A stretch of DNA of 64,000 nt from Ruminiclostridium sp. (GCA_017465545.1 JAFTVY010000055.1:1-64000), one strand, 5' to 3'; counted from the first letter of the stretch, positions 34,412 to 43,435 are shown. Numbers and translations are program-made. The notes: a model not told the origin generated them from the sequence alone.

Positions 34412-35287
34412 TCAGACGTTAATAACTTTTTCCACAACACCCTTTGCTTTTCCTGAAAGGACAGCAATATGCGACAGCGCTCCGATTCTCTTCAGATCGG
34501 CTACAGACTCGTTATTCATAAGCTCCTTTTCGCTCTGAGCGTGAATAGTCATAATTATACCAACCCCGCAATTCATAAGCCTCCTGATAGATTCTGCATC
34601 CGCTCCAAGCTCGTCCAGTACCACGTAATCAGGCGCCATAGTCCTGACAGCTCTTTCGATACCGTCCTTTTTGCAAAAGCCGGTAAATATATCCGACATG
34701 CTTCCTGCAGAAAGCTGATTTACTCCCTCATAGCAAGCGGCTATTTCGTTTCTTTCGTCTATAATCGAAAGTCTGTATTTCTCGCCTAAAATCCTGCATA
34801 AGTCCCGCAGTAACGTAGTTTTGCCCGAAAGCGGCTTTCCTGCAATCAGCAAGCCATAAACGTTTTCCCTGCCAAAAAGCTCCGCCAGAGGCTCAGCACA
34901 TCCTTTATGCTCCCTTGCTATTCTGATATTTACCGAGCTTATATTCTTGATATAGTTAAGTTTGTCACCATTATAAACGGCAGTACCGCAGAATCCCGCC
35001 CTGTGACCGCCTTTTAAGGTAATGAAGCCATTCGATATATCGTTCTCATAGTTGTGAACACTATAACGGCAAAAAGCCTCGATACACCGCTGTATTATGG
35101 AGCTATCAACTACGTCCTGCGTAATATAATAAGTATCGTCATACCGCACCCTTAAAGGCTGTCCAACTTTAAGGCGGATTTCCGTAGCCCTGGATTTTAT
35201 ATCCCCAGGTACAGCCGCAAGACACGGAACAAGCTGTATTATGCTCTCGCAAGCGGTATCAAATTCTGTTTTTTTAGCTCTTATCAT
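34412..35287 (-). CDS. spoIIIAA: Stage III sporulation protein AA (SpoIIIAA), ATPase
   Basis: 291 aa from the ATG at 35287, eight bases after AGAAAGGA; the frame is open further upstream but without a usable site. Walker A GKPLSGKTTLLRD, the following SIIDERNEIAACYEG, and MAPDYVVLDELGADAES (Walker B) are the secretion-ATPase motifs. It is the first gene of the complete eight-gene operon spoIIIAA-AH, read in the order AA to AH on the minus strand. The mother-cell promoter should lie in 35288-35390, but I could not fix a SigE motif with confidence. Confidence 0.95.
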   Translation of the reverse strand: MIRAKKTEFDTACESIIQLVPCLAAVPGDIKSRATEIRLKVGQPLRVRYDDTYYITQDVVDSSIIQRCIEAFCRYSVHNYENDISNGFITLKGGHRAGFCGTAVYNGDKLNYIKNISSVNIRIAREHKGCAEPLAELFGRENVYGLLIAGKPLSGKTTLLRDLCRILGEKYRLSIIDERNEIAACYEGVNQLSAGSMSDIFTGFCKKDGIERAVRTMAPDYVVLDELGADAESIRRLMNCGVGIIMTIHAQSEKELMNNESVADLKRIGALSHIAVLSGKAKGVVEKVINV

Positions 35288-35301
35288 TTTCATCATCCTT
35301 T

Positions 35302-35362
35302 CTTGTTCTATACTATGCGGCTTGTACGGAAAATAGAACAAGCTATCCGAAATGGATAGCTT
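35302..35362. repeat. Nested inverted repeats upstream of spoIIIAA
   Basis: CTTGTTCTAT (35302-35311) and ATAGAACAAG (35333-35342) are perfect 10-bp inverted arms 21 bp apart; AAGCTATCC/GGATAGCTT (35340-35362) forms a second hairpin sharing the right arm. The position in the spoIIIA promoter region could make it an operator or a mutually exclusive RNA fold. Confidence 0.5.
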
Positions 35363-35395
35363 GATAACAAAGATGCGCAGAGTATCTACAAAAAC

Positions 35396-35431
35396 ACACC
35401 GCACAAATGGATTTCTCCATCTGTGCGGTGT
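35396..35431 (-). terminator. aspS terminator
   Basis: ACACCGCACA and TGTGCGGTGT arms with inner ATGGA/TCCAT pairing; a T5 run follows on the minus strand. Confidence 0.88.
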
Positions 35432-35444
35432 AACTTTTTCTTTA

Positions 35445-37226
35445 TTATTCCTTCTCGCTTAAAACTGTCTTTATATGCAGTTCTTCAAGCTGTTTTTCGT
35501 CTACAACAGAAGGACACTGGGACATAAGCTCGCTGGCATCCTTTACCTTGGGGAATGCGGTAACGTCACGAAGGCTTTCAGCTCCGCAGAGTATCATGGA
35601 AAGTCTGTCAAGACCGATACCAAGACCGCCGTGAGGAGGTGCCGCATACTTATAGGCGTCTACTAAGAAGCCGAATTTAGCTTCGATTTCTTCGTCTGTA
35701 AGACCAAGAAGTCTGAACATCTTTGCCTGTAATTCAGGATCGTTAATACGGATAGAACCACTGCAAAGCTCAACGCCGTTTAAAACAAGGTCATATGCCT
35801 TTGCTCTTACCTTACCCTTATCTGTATCAAGGAATTCAAGGCATTCATCCATAGGCATTGTAAAGGGATGATGCATTGCAAGCCAGCTCTGTGATTCTTC
35901 ATCCCACTCGAAGAAGGGGAATTCTGTAATCCAGAGATAATTGAAGCCGCCCTCGGGAACTATGCCAATCTGCTTGCCTACTTTGAGTCTTAATGCACCG
36001 AGTACGGGGAGAGTTACCTTGTTCTTATCTGCAACGATAAGCGCAACGTCGCCCTTTTCACAGCCGAGTGCAGAAAGAATCTTTTCAAGCTCGCCTTCCT
36101 TCATAAACTTTGCAAAAGAGCAGTTGGGAGCATCATCTACCCAGCGTACGTAAGCAAGTCCCTTTGCGCCGATACCTCTTACAAATTCGGTAAGCTTATC
36201 TATTTCCTTACGGGTAAGTGTTGCCGCACCATTCTTTGCTACGATACCTCTTACGCTACCGCCATCAGCGATTGCACCTGAGAAAACAGAGAAATCGCTA
36301 TCCTTAACGATATCGGAAATGTCCGTGATTTCCATACCGAAACGGGTATCAGGCTTATCAGAGCCGTAACGCTCCATAGCGTCCTTATACGTGAGTCTGG
36401 GAAGCGGAGTTTCTATATCCACGTCAAGAGTATCCTTCATCAGCTTTTTGATAAAGCCTTCTGTAAGCTCTAAAATCTCATCCACGTCCATAAAGGACAT
36501 TTCAAGGTCAATCTGTGTAAATTCGGGCTGTCTGTCAGCTCTTAAGTCTTCGTCTCTGAAGCATCTTGCAAGCTGAATGTATCTGTCGTAGCCTGAAATC
36601 ATCAGCAGCTGCTTATAAATCTGGGGAGACTGAGGAAGAGCATAGAACTTACCCTCGTGTACTCTTGAAGGAACGAGATAGTCTCTTGCACCCTCAGGAG
36701 TGGATTTCATCATCATAGGAGTTTCAATCTCTAAAAATCCGTTATCATAGAAATAATCTCTTGCGCTCTTTGCAATCTTGTGACGCATAATAAGATTATC
36801 CTGTAACTGCTTACGGCGAAGATCGAGATATCTGTACTTGAGTCTTAATTCTTCATTCGTCTTGGTTTCGTTGGTGATTTCAAAGGGAGGTGTCTGTGCC
36901 TTTGATAAAATTCTTAAATCTGAAACAAGAACCTCAACGTTACCTGTTTTGATTTCTGTATTTACACTTTCACGCTGTCTTAAAAGTCCCTTTGCCATAA
37001 GAACGTACTCGCTCTTTACCTGCTTTGCCTTTTCAAAAACTTCAGCAGCTGTAGTATCATCAAATACAAGCTGTACAATTCCTGTACGGTCTCTTAAATC
37101 TATAAAGATAAGACCACCCTTATCTCTTACTCTCTGTGTAAAGCCGGCAACAGTAACCTCGTTACCGATTCCTTCAACCTCACCACAGTAATGTGTGCGC
37201 TTTAATCCCTTCATTGTATCGGGCAT
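35445..37226 (-). CDS. aspS: Aspartyl-tRNA synthetase
   Basis: 593 aa, the bacterial-type length with the GAD insertion. N-terminal OB anticodon-binding domain (GLIFIDLRDRTGIVQLVFDD), class II motifs (ETPMMMKSTPEGARDYLVPS; RCFRDEDLRADRQPEFTQID) and the final GIGLDRLSMILCG. Whether it is discriminating or non-discriminating cannot be decided here. The gene has its own extended -10 promoter and terminator; no T-box leader was seen. Confidence 0.97.
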   Translation of the reverse strand: MPDTMKGLKRTHYCGEVEGIGNEVTVAGFTQRVRDKGGLIFIDLRDRTGIVQLVFDDTTAAEVFEKAKQVKSEYVLMAKGLLRQRESVNTEIKTGNVEVLVSDLRILSKAQTPPFEITNETKTNEELRLKYRYLDLRRKQLQDNLIMRHKIAKSARDYFYDNGFLEIETPMMMKSTPEGARDYLVPSRVHEGKFYALPQSPQIYKQLLMISGYDRYIQLARCFRDEDLRADRQPEFTQIDLEMSFMDVDEILELTEGFIKKLMKDTLDVDIETPLPRLTYKDAMERYGSDKPDTRFGMEITDISDIVKDSDFSVFSGAIADGGSVRGIVAKNGAATLTRKEIDKLTEFVRGIGAKGLAYVRWVDDAPNCSFAKFMKEGELEKILSALGCEKGDVALIVADKNKVTLPVLGALRLKVGKQIGIVPEGGFNYLWITEFPFFEWDEESQSWLAMHHPFTMPMDECLEFLDTDKGKVRAKAYDLVLNGVELCSGSIRINDPELQAKMFRLLGLTDEEIEAKFGFLVDAYKYAAPPHGGLGIGLDRLSMILCGAESLRDVTAFPKVKDASELMSQCPSVVDEKQLEELHIKTVLSEKE

Positions 37227-37268
37227 ATTTTGTCATTCCTTCCTTATTTAAAGTTTTCTAACTTTTTT

Positions 37269-37277
37269 ATTATATCA
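37269..37277 (-). promoter_or_regulatory. aspS extended -10
   Basis: TGATATAAT on the minus strand (TGn plus consensus), about 43 bp before the start codon. Confidence 0.6.
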
Positions 37278-37304
37278 CTAAATCGGCTTTTTTTCAAGTA
37301 TTTT

Positions 37305-37829
37305 TCATATCTTTTGGAGCAATGCTTTTTCTGCCGTTTCAGCATCCTTATGTGTGATAAGATAGCAAACATCATTCTTGCTTCCAACAACCGTATTTTT
37401 TGCCGATTCCTGCTGTTCAGGATAGAAGGCAAGCTGGTTTATCAGTACGTCCTTGCGCTGCTTCAGAGCTTCCGTAGTCGCCTTTACGTCACTTGTACGT
37501 ATAACGATTACCTCACACAAATGAACGCTCATCGCCTGCTGATATACCGTGTATTCTTCTATTCCGTATTTTGAGAAATCCATTATCATTTCCAGCATTT
37601 CTGCTATTTCAATCTTTGACGTTGCAGGAAATTCTATGCTGTTAAGTACCACGTTGCAAAGCTCATCTGTAGACAAATTATTATTTTCAGAAGATACCGA
37701 TGAATCCGGACTGCTTTCTGTAACAGAAGAATTACTCTGTGATGAATTTACAGAATTATTTCCATCGCTGCTGCAGGCAGTACATAAAACGATAGCGGAT
37801 AAAAGCAATAATGCTATGATTTTTTTCAT
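37305..37829 (-). CDS. DUF4358-type lipoprotein
   Basis: 174 aa from the ATG at 37829, behind AAGGGA. Signal peptide MKKIIALLLLSAIVLCTA with lipobox Cys19, a Ser/Asn linker (20-50), then a DUF4358 domain of about 115 residues (SIEFPATSKIEIAEMLEMIM; EVIVIRTSDVKATTEALKQR; VCYLITHKDAETAEKALLQK). Its function is unknown. It is 17 bp after the GH26 gene, at the end of a minus-strand cluster that starts with another DUF4358 lipoprotein at 40675. Confidence 0.88.
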   Translation of the reverse strand: MKKIIALLLLSAIVLCTACSSDGNNSVNSSQSNSSVTESSPDSSVSSENNNLSTDELCNVVLNSIEFPATSKIEIAEMLEMIMDFSKYGIEEYTVYQQAMSVHLCEVIVIRTSDVKATTEALKQRKDVLINQLAFYPEQQESAKNTVVGSKNDVCYLITHKDAETAEKALLQKI

Positions 37830-37845
37830 TTTACAGTCTTCCCTT

Positions 37846-38973
37846 TTATTTTTTCTGCTCACTTACTCTTTTAAGATTATTTTTTAACGTTTCGGGTAAC
37901 GTGTACTTGTTTTCATCCCACCATGGCAGATCCTGAAGAGAAATAACGTCCTTATGACCCATAATCTCCTTCAGAAAATCCTCTGTCATATACTTTTCAT
38001 TTATAATGGGATAGCCCTTTTCGTTAATCAAGGGCTTATACCCTTCTCTTGCATAAACGAATTCTCCCCACCACGGAAGCCACCATAACCATTTTACGCC
38101 ATCCTTTTTCATTTCATCAGGATGTGGGATATAACCGCATTCGGAGAGCGTAAGCATTTTTCCGTTAGCTATCTTCTCACCATAAGTATATCTTTCCTTC
38201 TGTGACGTATGGTCATATGTTAGCTGGGAATAAATATCATCGCCGTAAATATCGTAGGTATTTGGGTTAACCTCCATACACTTATCCTGACCATTCCAAA
38301 CCCATATTAAATTCGGGAGCTTATGATAGTTTTCCATTCTGTCAAAAATAATATACCACAGCTTTTTATAAGCCTCTCTGTGCTCCTCGTTGTGGTTTCC
38401 CCACCAGAACCAGTTTCCGTTAGCCTCGTGTAAGGGTCGCCATAATACAGGAATATCAAGCTCTGCCATTCTTTTAAGCTCAGCAGAAACCATATCAATT
38501 TCTTTTATAATGAAATTATATTCCTTTGTGCCTTCTGTAACAGCTCGTGAAATATCAAAGCTGGTCTTGTGATTATAATTTGTCGTTTCATAATAAAAGG
38601 ACGAGCCCTTGCTGTAATCATCCATATCATTCGGAGCATACCAATGCCAGCACATCGTAACGATGCCGCCGCACTTTGTTGCCCATTCTATTGCCCTGTC
38701 AACCTGATTATCCGTCTTTTTACACGAGCTTACCCCCATAAAATCGTAGCCTCTTACAGCAGGAAGTTTACCGGTGAGTGGATAATAAACCATATCCTCA
38801 AGCTCATCCTCCAGAAGATATTGCTGACCGGAAAGATGCTTTTTTCCATAAATACTTTTCAGATACTCAAAAAGCTTTGCCGCACTCTCACTTGCCTGCT
38901 TCGAAACAAGCTTATCGGGGTTTGTCGGATAATCAAGGGATTTTTCCAGTTTATAAAAATCTGTCTTATACAT
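37846..38973 (-). CDS. Glycoside hydrolase family 26 beta-mannanase, apparently cytoplasmic
   Basis: 375 aa. GH26 features: KKHLSGQQYL, GGIVTMCWHWYAP, acid/base Glu183 (LWRPLHEANGNWFWWG), LIWVWNGQD and nucleophile Glu278 (LTLSECG). GH26 enzymes cut beta-1,4-mannan or related glucans. The N-terminus MYKTDFYKLEKSLDYPTNPD has no signal peptide or membrane helix, and no carbohydrate-binding or dockerin domain is attached. It probably acts on imported mannooligosaccharides. Located between an SDR gene and a lipoprotein gene, all within 20 bp. Confidence 0.93.
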   Translation of the reverse strand: MYKTDFYKLEKSLDYPTNPDKLVSKQASESAAKLFEYLKSIYGKKHLSGQQYLLEDELEDMVYYPLTGKLPAVRGYDFMGVSSCKKTDNQVDRAIEWATKCGGIVTMCWHWYAPNDMDDYSKGSSFYYETTNYNHKTSFDISRAVTEGTKEYNFIIKEIDMVSAELKRMAELDIPVLWRPLHEANGNWFWWGNHNEEHREAYKKLWYIIFDRMENYHKLPNLIWVWNGQDKCMEVNPNTYDIYGDDIYSQLTYDHTSQKERYTYGEKIANGKMLTLSECGYIPHPDEMKKDGVKWLWWLPWWGEFVYAREGYKPLINEKGYPIINEKYMTEDFLKEIMGHKDVISLQDLPWWDENKYTLPETLKNNLKRVSEQKK

Positions 38974-38985
38974 ATAACCTCTGAA

Positions 38986-39756
38986 TCAGCTATTTTTCTG
39001 TTCCTGCATTGTTCTTACAGTCTTTAGTAAGAGCTTTGTGGGAGCTATTTTAGAGCCTGCTACAGCCGCTTTTGTGGTTACGCCGGGAATAATCATAAGA
39101 TCTCCCGCAATAAGTCTGTCCACTGCATAATCAGCCACGTATGCATCGCTCATTGACGGCATAGAGAATTTCTTTACTCCCGCCACCTCATTGAATTCCG
39201 TATCAACGGGGCCTGGGCAAAGAACACTTATCACTACCCTGCTACCCTCGTTTCTGAGTTCTTCGTAAATAGCCTTTGTAAGCTGAATTACATAATTCTT
39301 TGTAGCGTAATAGGTAGATAAAAGCGGACCTGCCATAAAGCCTGCCACAGAAGCTGTATTTAAAATATATCCGTGATTTCTTCTTTCAAAGTCCTTCAAA
39401 AAGAGCTTTGTCAGAATATGAACGGCTTTTATATTAACGTTTATCATATCAAGCTCATCAGAAAGCTTAGTTTCAGTAAACTTTCCGTATATGCCGAAGC
39501 CTGCGTTATTAAAGAGAAAATCTACGTTATAGTCTTTCAGCTTTTCGTAAAGCTCTATGCACTGATTTTCCTTTGATAAATCCGCGGTAACCGTCTTTAC
39601 CTTCACGTCAGGACAATTATACTGTATTTCATTTTTCAGCTGTATCAGCCTTTCTGTCCTTCTTGCAACAAGTATAAGATTTACTCCTCTTAAAGCAAGA
39701 TTTTTTGCTATCTCTCTGCCGATACCTGAGCTTGCACCTGTTACTAAAGCTATCAT
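38986..39756 (-). CDS. Short-chain dehydrogenase/reductase
   Basis: 256 aa from the ATG at 39756, behind GAAAGGAA. Cofactor site TGASSGIGREIAKNLALRG, NNAGFGIYG, catalytic Ser in NTASVAGF and YxxxK in YYATKNY. It is a classical SDR of the DltE/YqjQ type (general substrate unknown). The C-terminus carries a basic stretch GVTTKAAVAGSKIAPTKLLL, common in membrane-associated members. Confidence 0.92.
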   Translation of the reverse strand: MIALVTGASSGIGREIAKNLALRGVNLILVARRTERLIQLKNEIQYNCPDVKVKTVTADLSKENQCIELYEKLKDYNVDFLFNNAGFGIYGKFTETKLSDELDMINVNIKAVHILTKLFLKDFERRNHGYILNTASVAGFMAGPLLSTYYATKNYVIQLTKAIYEELRNEGSRVVISVLCPGPVDTEFNEVAGVKKFSMPSMSDAYVADYAVDRLIAGDLMIIPGVTTKAAVAGSKIAPTKLLLKTVRTMQEQKNS

Positions 39757-39773
39757 ATCGCTTTCCTTTCTCA

Positions 39774-40226
39774 TTAATCCTTATTGCCTAAAAACTCTTC
39801 CAATACCTCAGTTGCGATTTTTACAAGATCGCCACAGGGACGTTTTTTATAATACTCATCCGTTCTTTTTTCCGGAATATGAGTTCCCTCGGGTTTTGAA
39901 AGTCCGAGCAATTCCTTGCAGATTATACTTCCGTTTTCAGCTTTAAAATCTGCCGCAAGCTTCTGTATATCAGCGTAATTACGCATCTTGCCTTCATTAT
40001 CAGCGGGATCCGAATAGCCGTTCAGCATATTGTAAACTATGAACATTCCGCTCACAGCACCGCACACCTCTCTCATTCTGCCCATTCCGCCGCCAAAGCC
40101 CGAAGCAAGCATCGCTGAAGTTTTTTCGTCCAGTCCCGTCATATCAGAAAAAGCTAAAACTACAGCCTGAGCGCAATTATACCCTTGCCTGAACAGTTCC
40201 TTTGCTCTGTCTCCTCGTTCGCTCAT
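39774..40226 (-). CDS. C_GCAxxG_C_C family redox-type protein
   Basis: 150 aa from the ATG at 40226, behind AAAGGA; the open frame upstream overlaps a membrane-protein gene and is discarded. Four conserved Cys positions appear: GYNCAQAVV, VCGAVSG (the GCAxxG-like element), IICKELLG and RPCGDLV. Such proteins are thought to bind metal or act in redox reactions, often beside oxidoreductases. Here it sits 17 bp before an SDR gene. Confidence 0.9.
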   Translation of the reverse strand: MSERGDRAKELFRQGYNCAQAVVLAFSDMTGLDEKTSAMLASGFGGGMGRMREVCGAVSGMFIVYNMLNGYSDPADNEGKMRNYADIQKLAADFKAENGSIICKELLGLSKPEGTHIPEKRTDEYYKKRPCGDLVKIATEVLEEFLGNKD

Positions 40227-40254
40227 AATAACACATCCTTTTTTAATTAAAACT

Positions 40255-40286
40255 AAAAGGAACTGTTGAATATAGCAGTTCCTTTT
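40255..40286 (-). terminator. Terminator after the small membrane protein gene
   Basis: AAAAGGAACTG / CAGTTCCTTTT stem; on the minus strand TTTT follows. It separates the membrane protein gene from the C_GCAxxG_C_C gene. Confidence 0.82.
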
Positions 40287-40291
40287 TGTGA

Positions 40292-40642
40292 TTAACCGGC
40301 AAATTGCATATAGTGATTTACTAAAATAAGACCTAACAATATATTGAATAAAAATCCCACTACCAGATAGGGAATCTTCATTCTCTTGGTATGGAGCATT
40401 GTGGAGGCTATTCCTATCCATATGCAGGATACCATAGCCGCAATAAGAATAACTGCAATGGCAACGCTCTGGGGCATTTCTATACCTAAAAACTGAGTAT
40501 ATATAACACTCGCAAGGCTATTTGCACAAGGCAGAATAGCAATAGGTACAGTAGCAATTACCCATCTTATACGATTTACGTGTGCGAAGGAAAAAATTAT
40601 TGCAAGCAATATAAGTGTGATTACAACGCATTCTATAGCCAT
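40292..40642 (-). CDS. Small membrane protein of unknown function
   Basis: 116 aa with four predicted helices (about 2-20, 26-48, 58-78, 88-110) and short polar loops such as ASTMLHTKRMKIPY. AGGAGG stands 6 bp before the ATG. It is not recognised; size and topology suit a small integral membrane or transport accessory protein. Confidence 0.78.
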   Translation of the reverse strand: MAIECVVITLILLAIIFSFAHVNRIRWVIATVPIAILPCANSLASVIYTQFLGIEMPQSVAIAVILIAAMVSCIWIGIASTMLHTKRMKIPYLVVGFLFNILLGLILVNHYMQFAG

Positions 40643-40674
40643 AAAATTTCCTCCTTTTCGTCAATATTTATAGC

Positions 40675-41190
40675 TTACTTTGTCATACTATTGAAAGATG
40701 CTGTAGCACCCGCATTATCAGAGCAGATAATAAGTGCAATATAGCTTCCGCTGATTATAACGTTCTTGCCGTCTATCTTGTACATTTCATCGGGTGTATA
40801 ATCCTTGAATGTGGTTGTCTGACTTTCTACTCTCTTATCAAGAACGGATTTTACCGCACTTATGTCATCAGCAGATTTCATTTTGAATACTGCGATCTCA
40901 TCGGGATAAGCACCCGAACCACAGATATAAGCTGAAAAAGCTTCGATCTTATCCGCATCAACGTCGTAGTAGGTCGATAATCTGTCTGACTTGATTTCCG
41001 CCATTGAAGGGAATTTGATATCTCCCATTATCTTCGCAGTAATGTCAGCAGGTGCAGATGCAGATACGTTACTTTCAACCTTCGAGCTTGTTGTACCTGT
41101 GCCGCTTGCTTCCCCGCCGCCGCAGGCTGTAAGTGAAGCCAGCATTGCAGGTACTAATAAAGCCGCAATAATTCTTGTAATTTTTTTCAT
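40675..41190 (-). CDS. DUF4358-type lipoprotein
   Basis: 171 aa. Signal peptide MKKITRIIAALLVPAMLASL, lipobox Cys23 (TACGGG), Gly/Ser/Thr linker, then the DUF4358 domain (SMAEIKSDRLSTYYDVDADK; EIAVFKMKSADDISAVKSVL; GKNVIISGSYIALIICSDN). It is a paralogue of the 37305 lipoprotein. It lies 22 bp downstream of a membrane-anchored SGNH hydrolase and may work with it at the cell surface. Confidence 0.9.
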   Translation of the reverse strand: MKKITRIIAALLVPAMLASLTACGGGEASGTGTTSSKVESNVSASAPADITAKIMGDIKFPSMAEIKSDRLSTYYDVDADKIEAFSAYICGSGAYPDEIAVFKMKSADDISAVKSVLDKRVESQTTTFKDYTPDEMYKIDGKNVIISGSYIALIICSDNAGATASFNSMTK

Positions 41191-41211
41191 TGTTTCTTTC
41201 CTTTCCTTTTG

Positions 41212-42123
41212 TCAGCTTGTTTGTTTCTGTAAATAGCTTAACATAACCTGATACGTTGAGCCCATAAAATGTATACCGTCCATTTCAGCGTAATCCTCGT
41301 TGAAATACCCGTCAGAATCAGATAATACCGCATTAAAATCGATAAACACAGCACTTGTACCTTCAACAGCCGTCTTTAGCTTACTGTTATACTCGTTTAT
41401 CGCTTCCTTTGTAAGGTAGTTGCTCTGATTTGCCTCAGCATCTCTTGTTACCGGTGGAATAGACAGAACGTAGACCTGAGATTTGCAGGTAGAAGTAATA
41501 TTGCTGACTAAAGTCTTCATACTATCTACAAGCGAATCAGCGTCTCCGTAGCCAACGCTGTTGGTACCAAGCATAATAAATATCTTTCCGGGCTTGAAGG
41601 ACGCTATCTTATCAGAGAAGGTCTTGCCGTCTATCTCTACAGAAAGAACTGTAGAAGGAGCCAGTCCCTGCGTTGCAAATACGTTTTCAGCATCAAGGAA
41701 TCCATAAAGACTGAGACCGGTTGAAATACTGTCACCGATAAATAAAGCATCATCAAAATATTCAAGGTCAAAATAAGTATCCGGTCCGTCCTCGTCCGAC
41801 GTATCTGACGAAGTAGCTTCCTCTGAGGAGTTTTCAGTCAAGCCGGAGCTTTCATCCTCAGAATCGGTTTCGCTGTTGCTGCTCTCAGGCAACGAAGCGT
41901 CATTGCTTTCCGTTTCAGGCTGAGATTCAGGCTGTGACGTTTCAGGCTTTTCTGTAACCGCAGTAAAAGGCGGTACGGACGAATTAAGTCCATCATCCTC
42001 TTTAATCACGTTGTAAGCAAAAAAGATTACAATAAGAATAAAAAGAATAACAGTCAGATTCAAAAATATAACTGAAGGCGTTATGCCAAATTTGTTTGTT
42101 TTTTTCTTTTTTGTTGCCATCAT
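41212..42123 (-). CDS. Membrane-anchored SGNH/GDSL hydrolase
   Basis: 303 aa from the ATG at 42123 (a second ATG at 42120 is equally possible), after GAGG. Cytoplasmic Lys-rich start, a membrane helix (about 16-40), an acidic Ser/Glu/Thr linker (45-115), then an SGNH domain: block I FIGDSISTGL with the catalytic Ser, block III GTNSVGYGD, and block V DGIHF with Asp-His. Extracellular esterase, possibly removing acetyl groups from wall or plant polysaccharides. Confidence 0.92.
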   Translation of the reverse strand: MMATKKKKTNKFGITPSVIFLNLTVILFILIVIFFAYNVIKEDDGLNSSVPPFTAVTEKPETSQPESQPETESNDASLPESSNSETDSEDESSGLTENSSEEATSSDTSDEDGPDTYFDLEYFDDALFIGDSISTGLSLYGFLDAENVFATQGLAPSTVLSVEIDGKTFSDKIASFKPGKIFIMLGTNSVGYGDADSLVDSMKTLVSNITSTCKSQVYVLSIPPVTRDAEANQSNYLTKEAINEYNSKLKTAVEGTSAVFIDFNAVLSDSDGYFNEDYAEMDGIHFMGSTYQVMLSYLQKQTS

Positions 42124-42193
42124 GGTTACCTCACATTCATACTGTATTATTATACAGCATTTTGTAAAAATAATCAAGTACTATACAACAAAA

Positions 42194-42217
42194 AATCGCC
42201 ACTTTTCAGTGGCGATT
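42194..42217 (-). terminator. Terminator of the rpsF-ssb-rpsR operon
   Basis: Perfect 10-bp stem AATCGCCACT / AGTGGCGATT with loop TTTC, followed by T6 on the minus strand. Confidence 0.92.
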
Positions 42218-42231
42218 CCGTATTTTTTTAA

Positions 42232-42489
42232 TTAGTCAGAAACATAAGGAATAAGAGCAACCTGTCTTGCCTTCTTGATAGCTGTTGTAAGCTCTCTCTG
42301 GTGGTAAGCACAGCAGCCTGTTACTCTGCGGGGCAGAATCTTATAACGCTCTGTCATGCACTTTCTGAGCTTTGCAACATCCTTATAGTCAATGAATTCA
42401 GCTCTGTCAGCACAGAAAGCGCAAACCTTTTTTCTTGCACGCTTTACAGGACGAGCCATTGTCTTTTCATTCTTTTCTCTTTCAGACAT
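42232..42489 (-). CDS. rpsR: Small ribosomal subunit protein bS18
   Basis: 85 aa with the bS18 core: [40 protein letters not shown] and [20 protein letters not shown]. The Cys pattern (CAFC, CC) indicates the zinc-type C+ paralogue. Third gene of rpsF-ssb-rpsR. Confidence 0.97.
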   Translation of the reverse strand: MSEREKNEKTMARPVKRARKKVCAFCADRAEFIDYKDVAKLRKCMTERYKILPRRVTGCCAYHQRELTTAIKKARQVALIPYVSD

Positions 42490-42512
42490 TATATTTTCCT
42501 CCTTGTTTAATT

Positions 42513-42989
42513 TCAGAACGGATAGTCATCATCATCAGCGGATTCAATAAAATCGCTGGCGCTACCCTGTGACACTGCCGGCGCAGTGTTCGAATTTTCG
42601 GCGGGATGAGCAGGTGCTGCAGGAGCAGCATTACCGGGATAATTCTGGTAAGGAGAATTCTGTGTAACACTCTTCTCCCCTGTAAAAGTAGCACGATCGG
42701 CAACAATTTCCGTAACACGTACCGTGTTGTTGTTCTTATCGGTATAGGATCTTGTCTGAAGTTCACCTTCAATTAAAATCATTCTGCCCTTTGAGAAATA
42801 TCTTGAAATGAATTCTGCCTCATTTCTCCAGGCAACAACGTTGAAGAAGTCTGTCTTCTTTTCTTCACCCTTTGTCTGGTATCTGCGGTCTACCGCAACA
42901 GAAAAGGTTAAAACAGATGCTCCCTGAGGAGTAGATCTGAGCTCAAGATCATTTGTGATACGACCCATTATGATTACCTTGTTGAACAT
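42513..42989 (-). CDS. ssb: Single-stranded DNA-binding protein
   Basis: 158 aa. OB fold residues 1-105 ([40 protein letters not shown]), a Pro/Ala/Asn-rich linker, and the acidic protein-interaction tail ADDDDYPF. It lies between rpsF and rpsR, as in most Firmicutes. Confidence 0.97.
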   Translation of the reverse strand: MFNKVIIMGRITNDLELRSTPQGASVLTFSVAVDRRYQTKGEEKKTDFFNVVAWRNEAEFISRYFSKGRMILIEGELQTRSYTDKNNNTVRVTEIVADRATFTGEKSVTQNSPYQNYPGNAAPAAPAHPAENSNTAPAVSQGSASDFIESADDDDYPF

Positions 42990-43015
42990 TTTCGTGCCTC
43001 CTTACGCTTGCCGAA

Positions 43016-43309
43016 TTACTTGCGAACTGTTACTAATGAACGAAGAACGCCGTCTGTGATGTTGATAACACGCTCGAATTCCATAGGGAAATCAGGCTTG
43101 GAATCGAAGCTGTAAACTACGTAGTAGCCGTCAGCTTCGTAGTTGATTTCGTATGCGAGCTTACGGTTGCCCCATTCGTCAACATCAACTAATGTGCCGT
43201 GTTCCTTGATTAAATCAGAGAACTTTGCAACGAGAGCCTTAACTGCATCCTCACCGTTCTTTAATGAGAATACAACAACTGCCTCGTACTTTTCACTAAG
43301 CTTTGCCAT
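43016..43309 (-). CDS. rpsF: Small ribosomal subunit protein bS6
   Basis: 97 aa from the ATG at 43309, preceded by AAGGAGG; an open frame extending upstream overlaps the promoter. Core: KYEAVVVFSLKNGED, VDVDEWGNRKLAYEINYEAD and GYYVVYSFDSKPDFPMEFER. It binds 16S rRNA together with bS18. Confidence 0.96.
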   Translation of the reverse strand: MAKLSEKYEAVVVFSLKNGEDAVKALVAKFSDLIKEHGTLVDVDEWGNRKLAYEINYEADGYYVVYSFDSKPDFPMEFERVINITDGVLRSLVTVRK

Positions 43310-43355
43310 TGTATAAGCACCTCCTTCTGGATATAGCCCGCTTTTGCGAGCAAGG

Positions 43356-43386
43356 ATTATAGCAAGGGTAAAATACCCAAGCTCAA
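43356..43386 (-). promoter_or_regulatory. rpsF operon promoter
   Basis: On the minus strand TTGAGC (43381-43386), 19-bp spacer and TATAAT (43356-43361) with extended -10 TGC. The start would be near 43349, at a short hairpin (43336-43351). Confidence 0.65.
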
Positions 43387-43435
43387 TTATTATATCAGAC
43401 AAACCTTTATTTGTCAAGCACTTTTTCGTATTTTT

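Noticed and set aside
35245..37300. T-box or amino-acid riboswitch at aspS, hisS or metA
   Set aside because: Leaders are short and no TGGNACCGCG T-box or SAM-riboswitch core was seen.
42482..42772. 96-codon minus-strand frame
   Set aside because: It overlaps ssb in another frame; ssb is a complete, well-conserved gene.
43310..43355. S6:S18-binding rpsF leader
   Set aside because: The predicted start site lies inside the only hairpin, leaving too little leader for the known motif.
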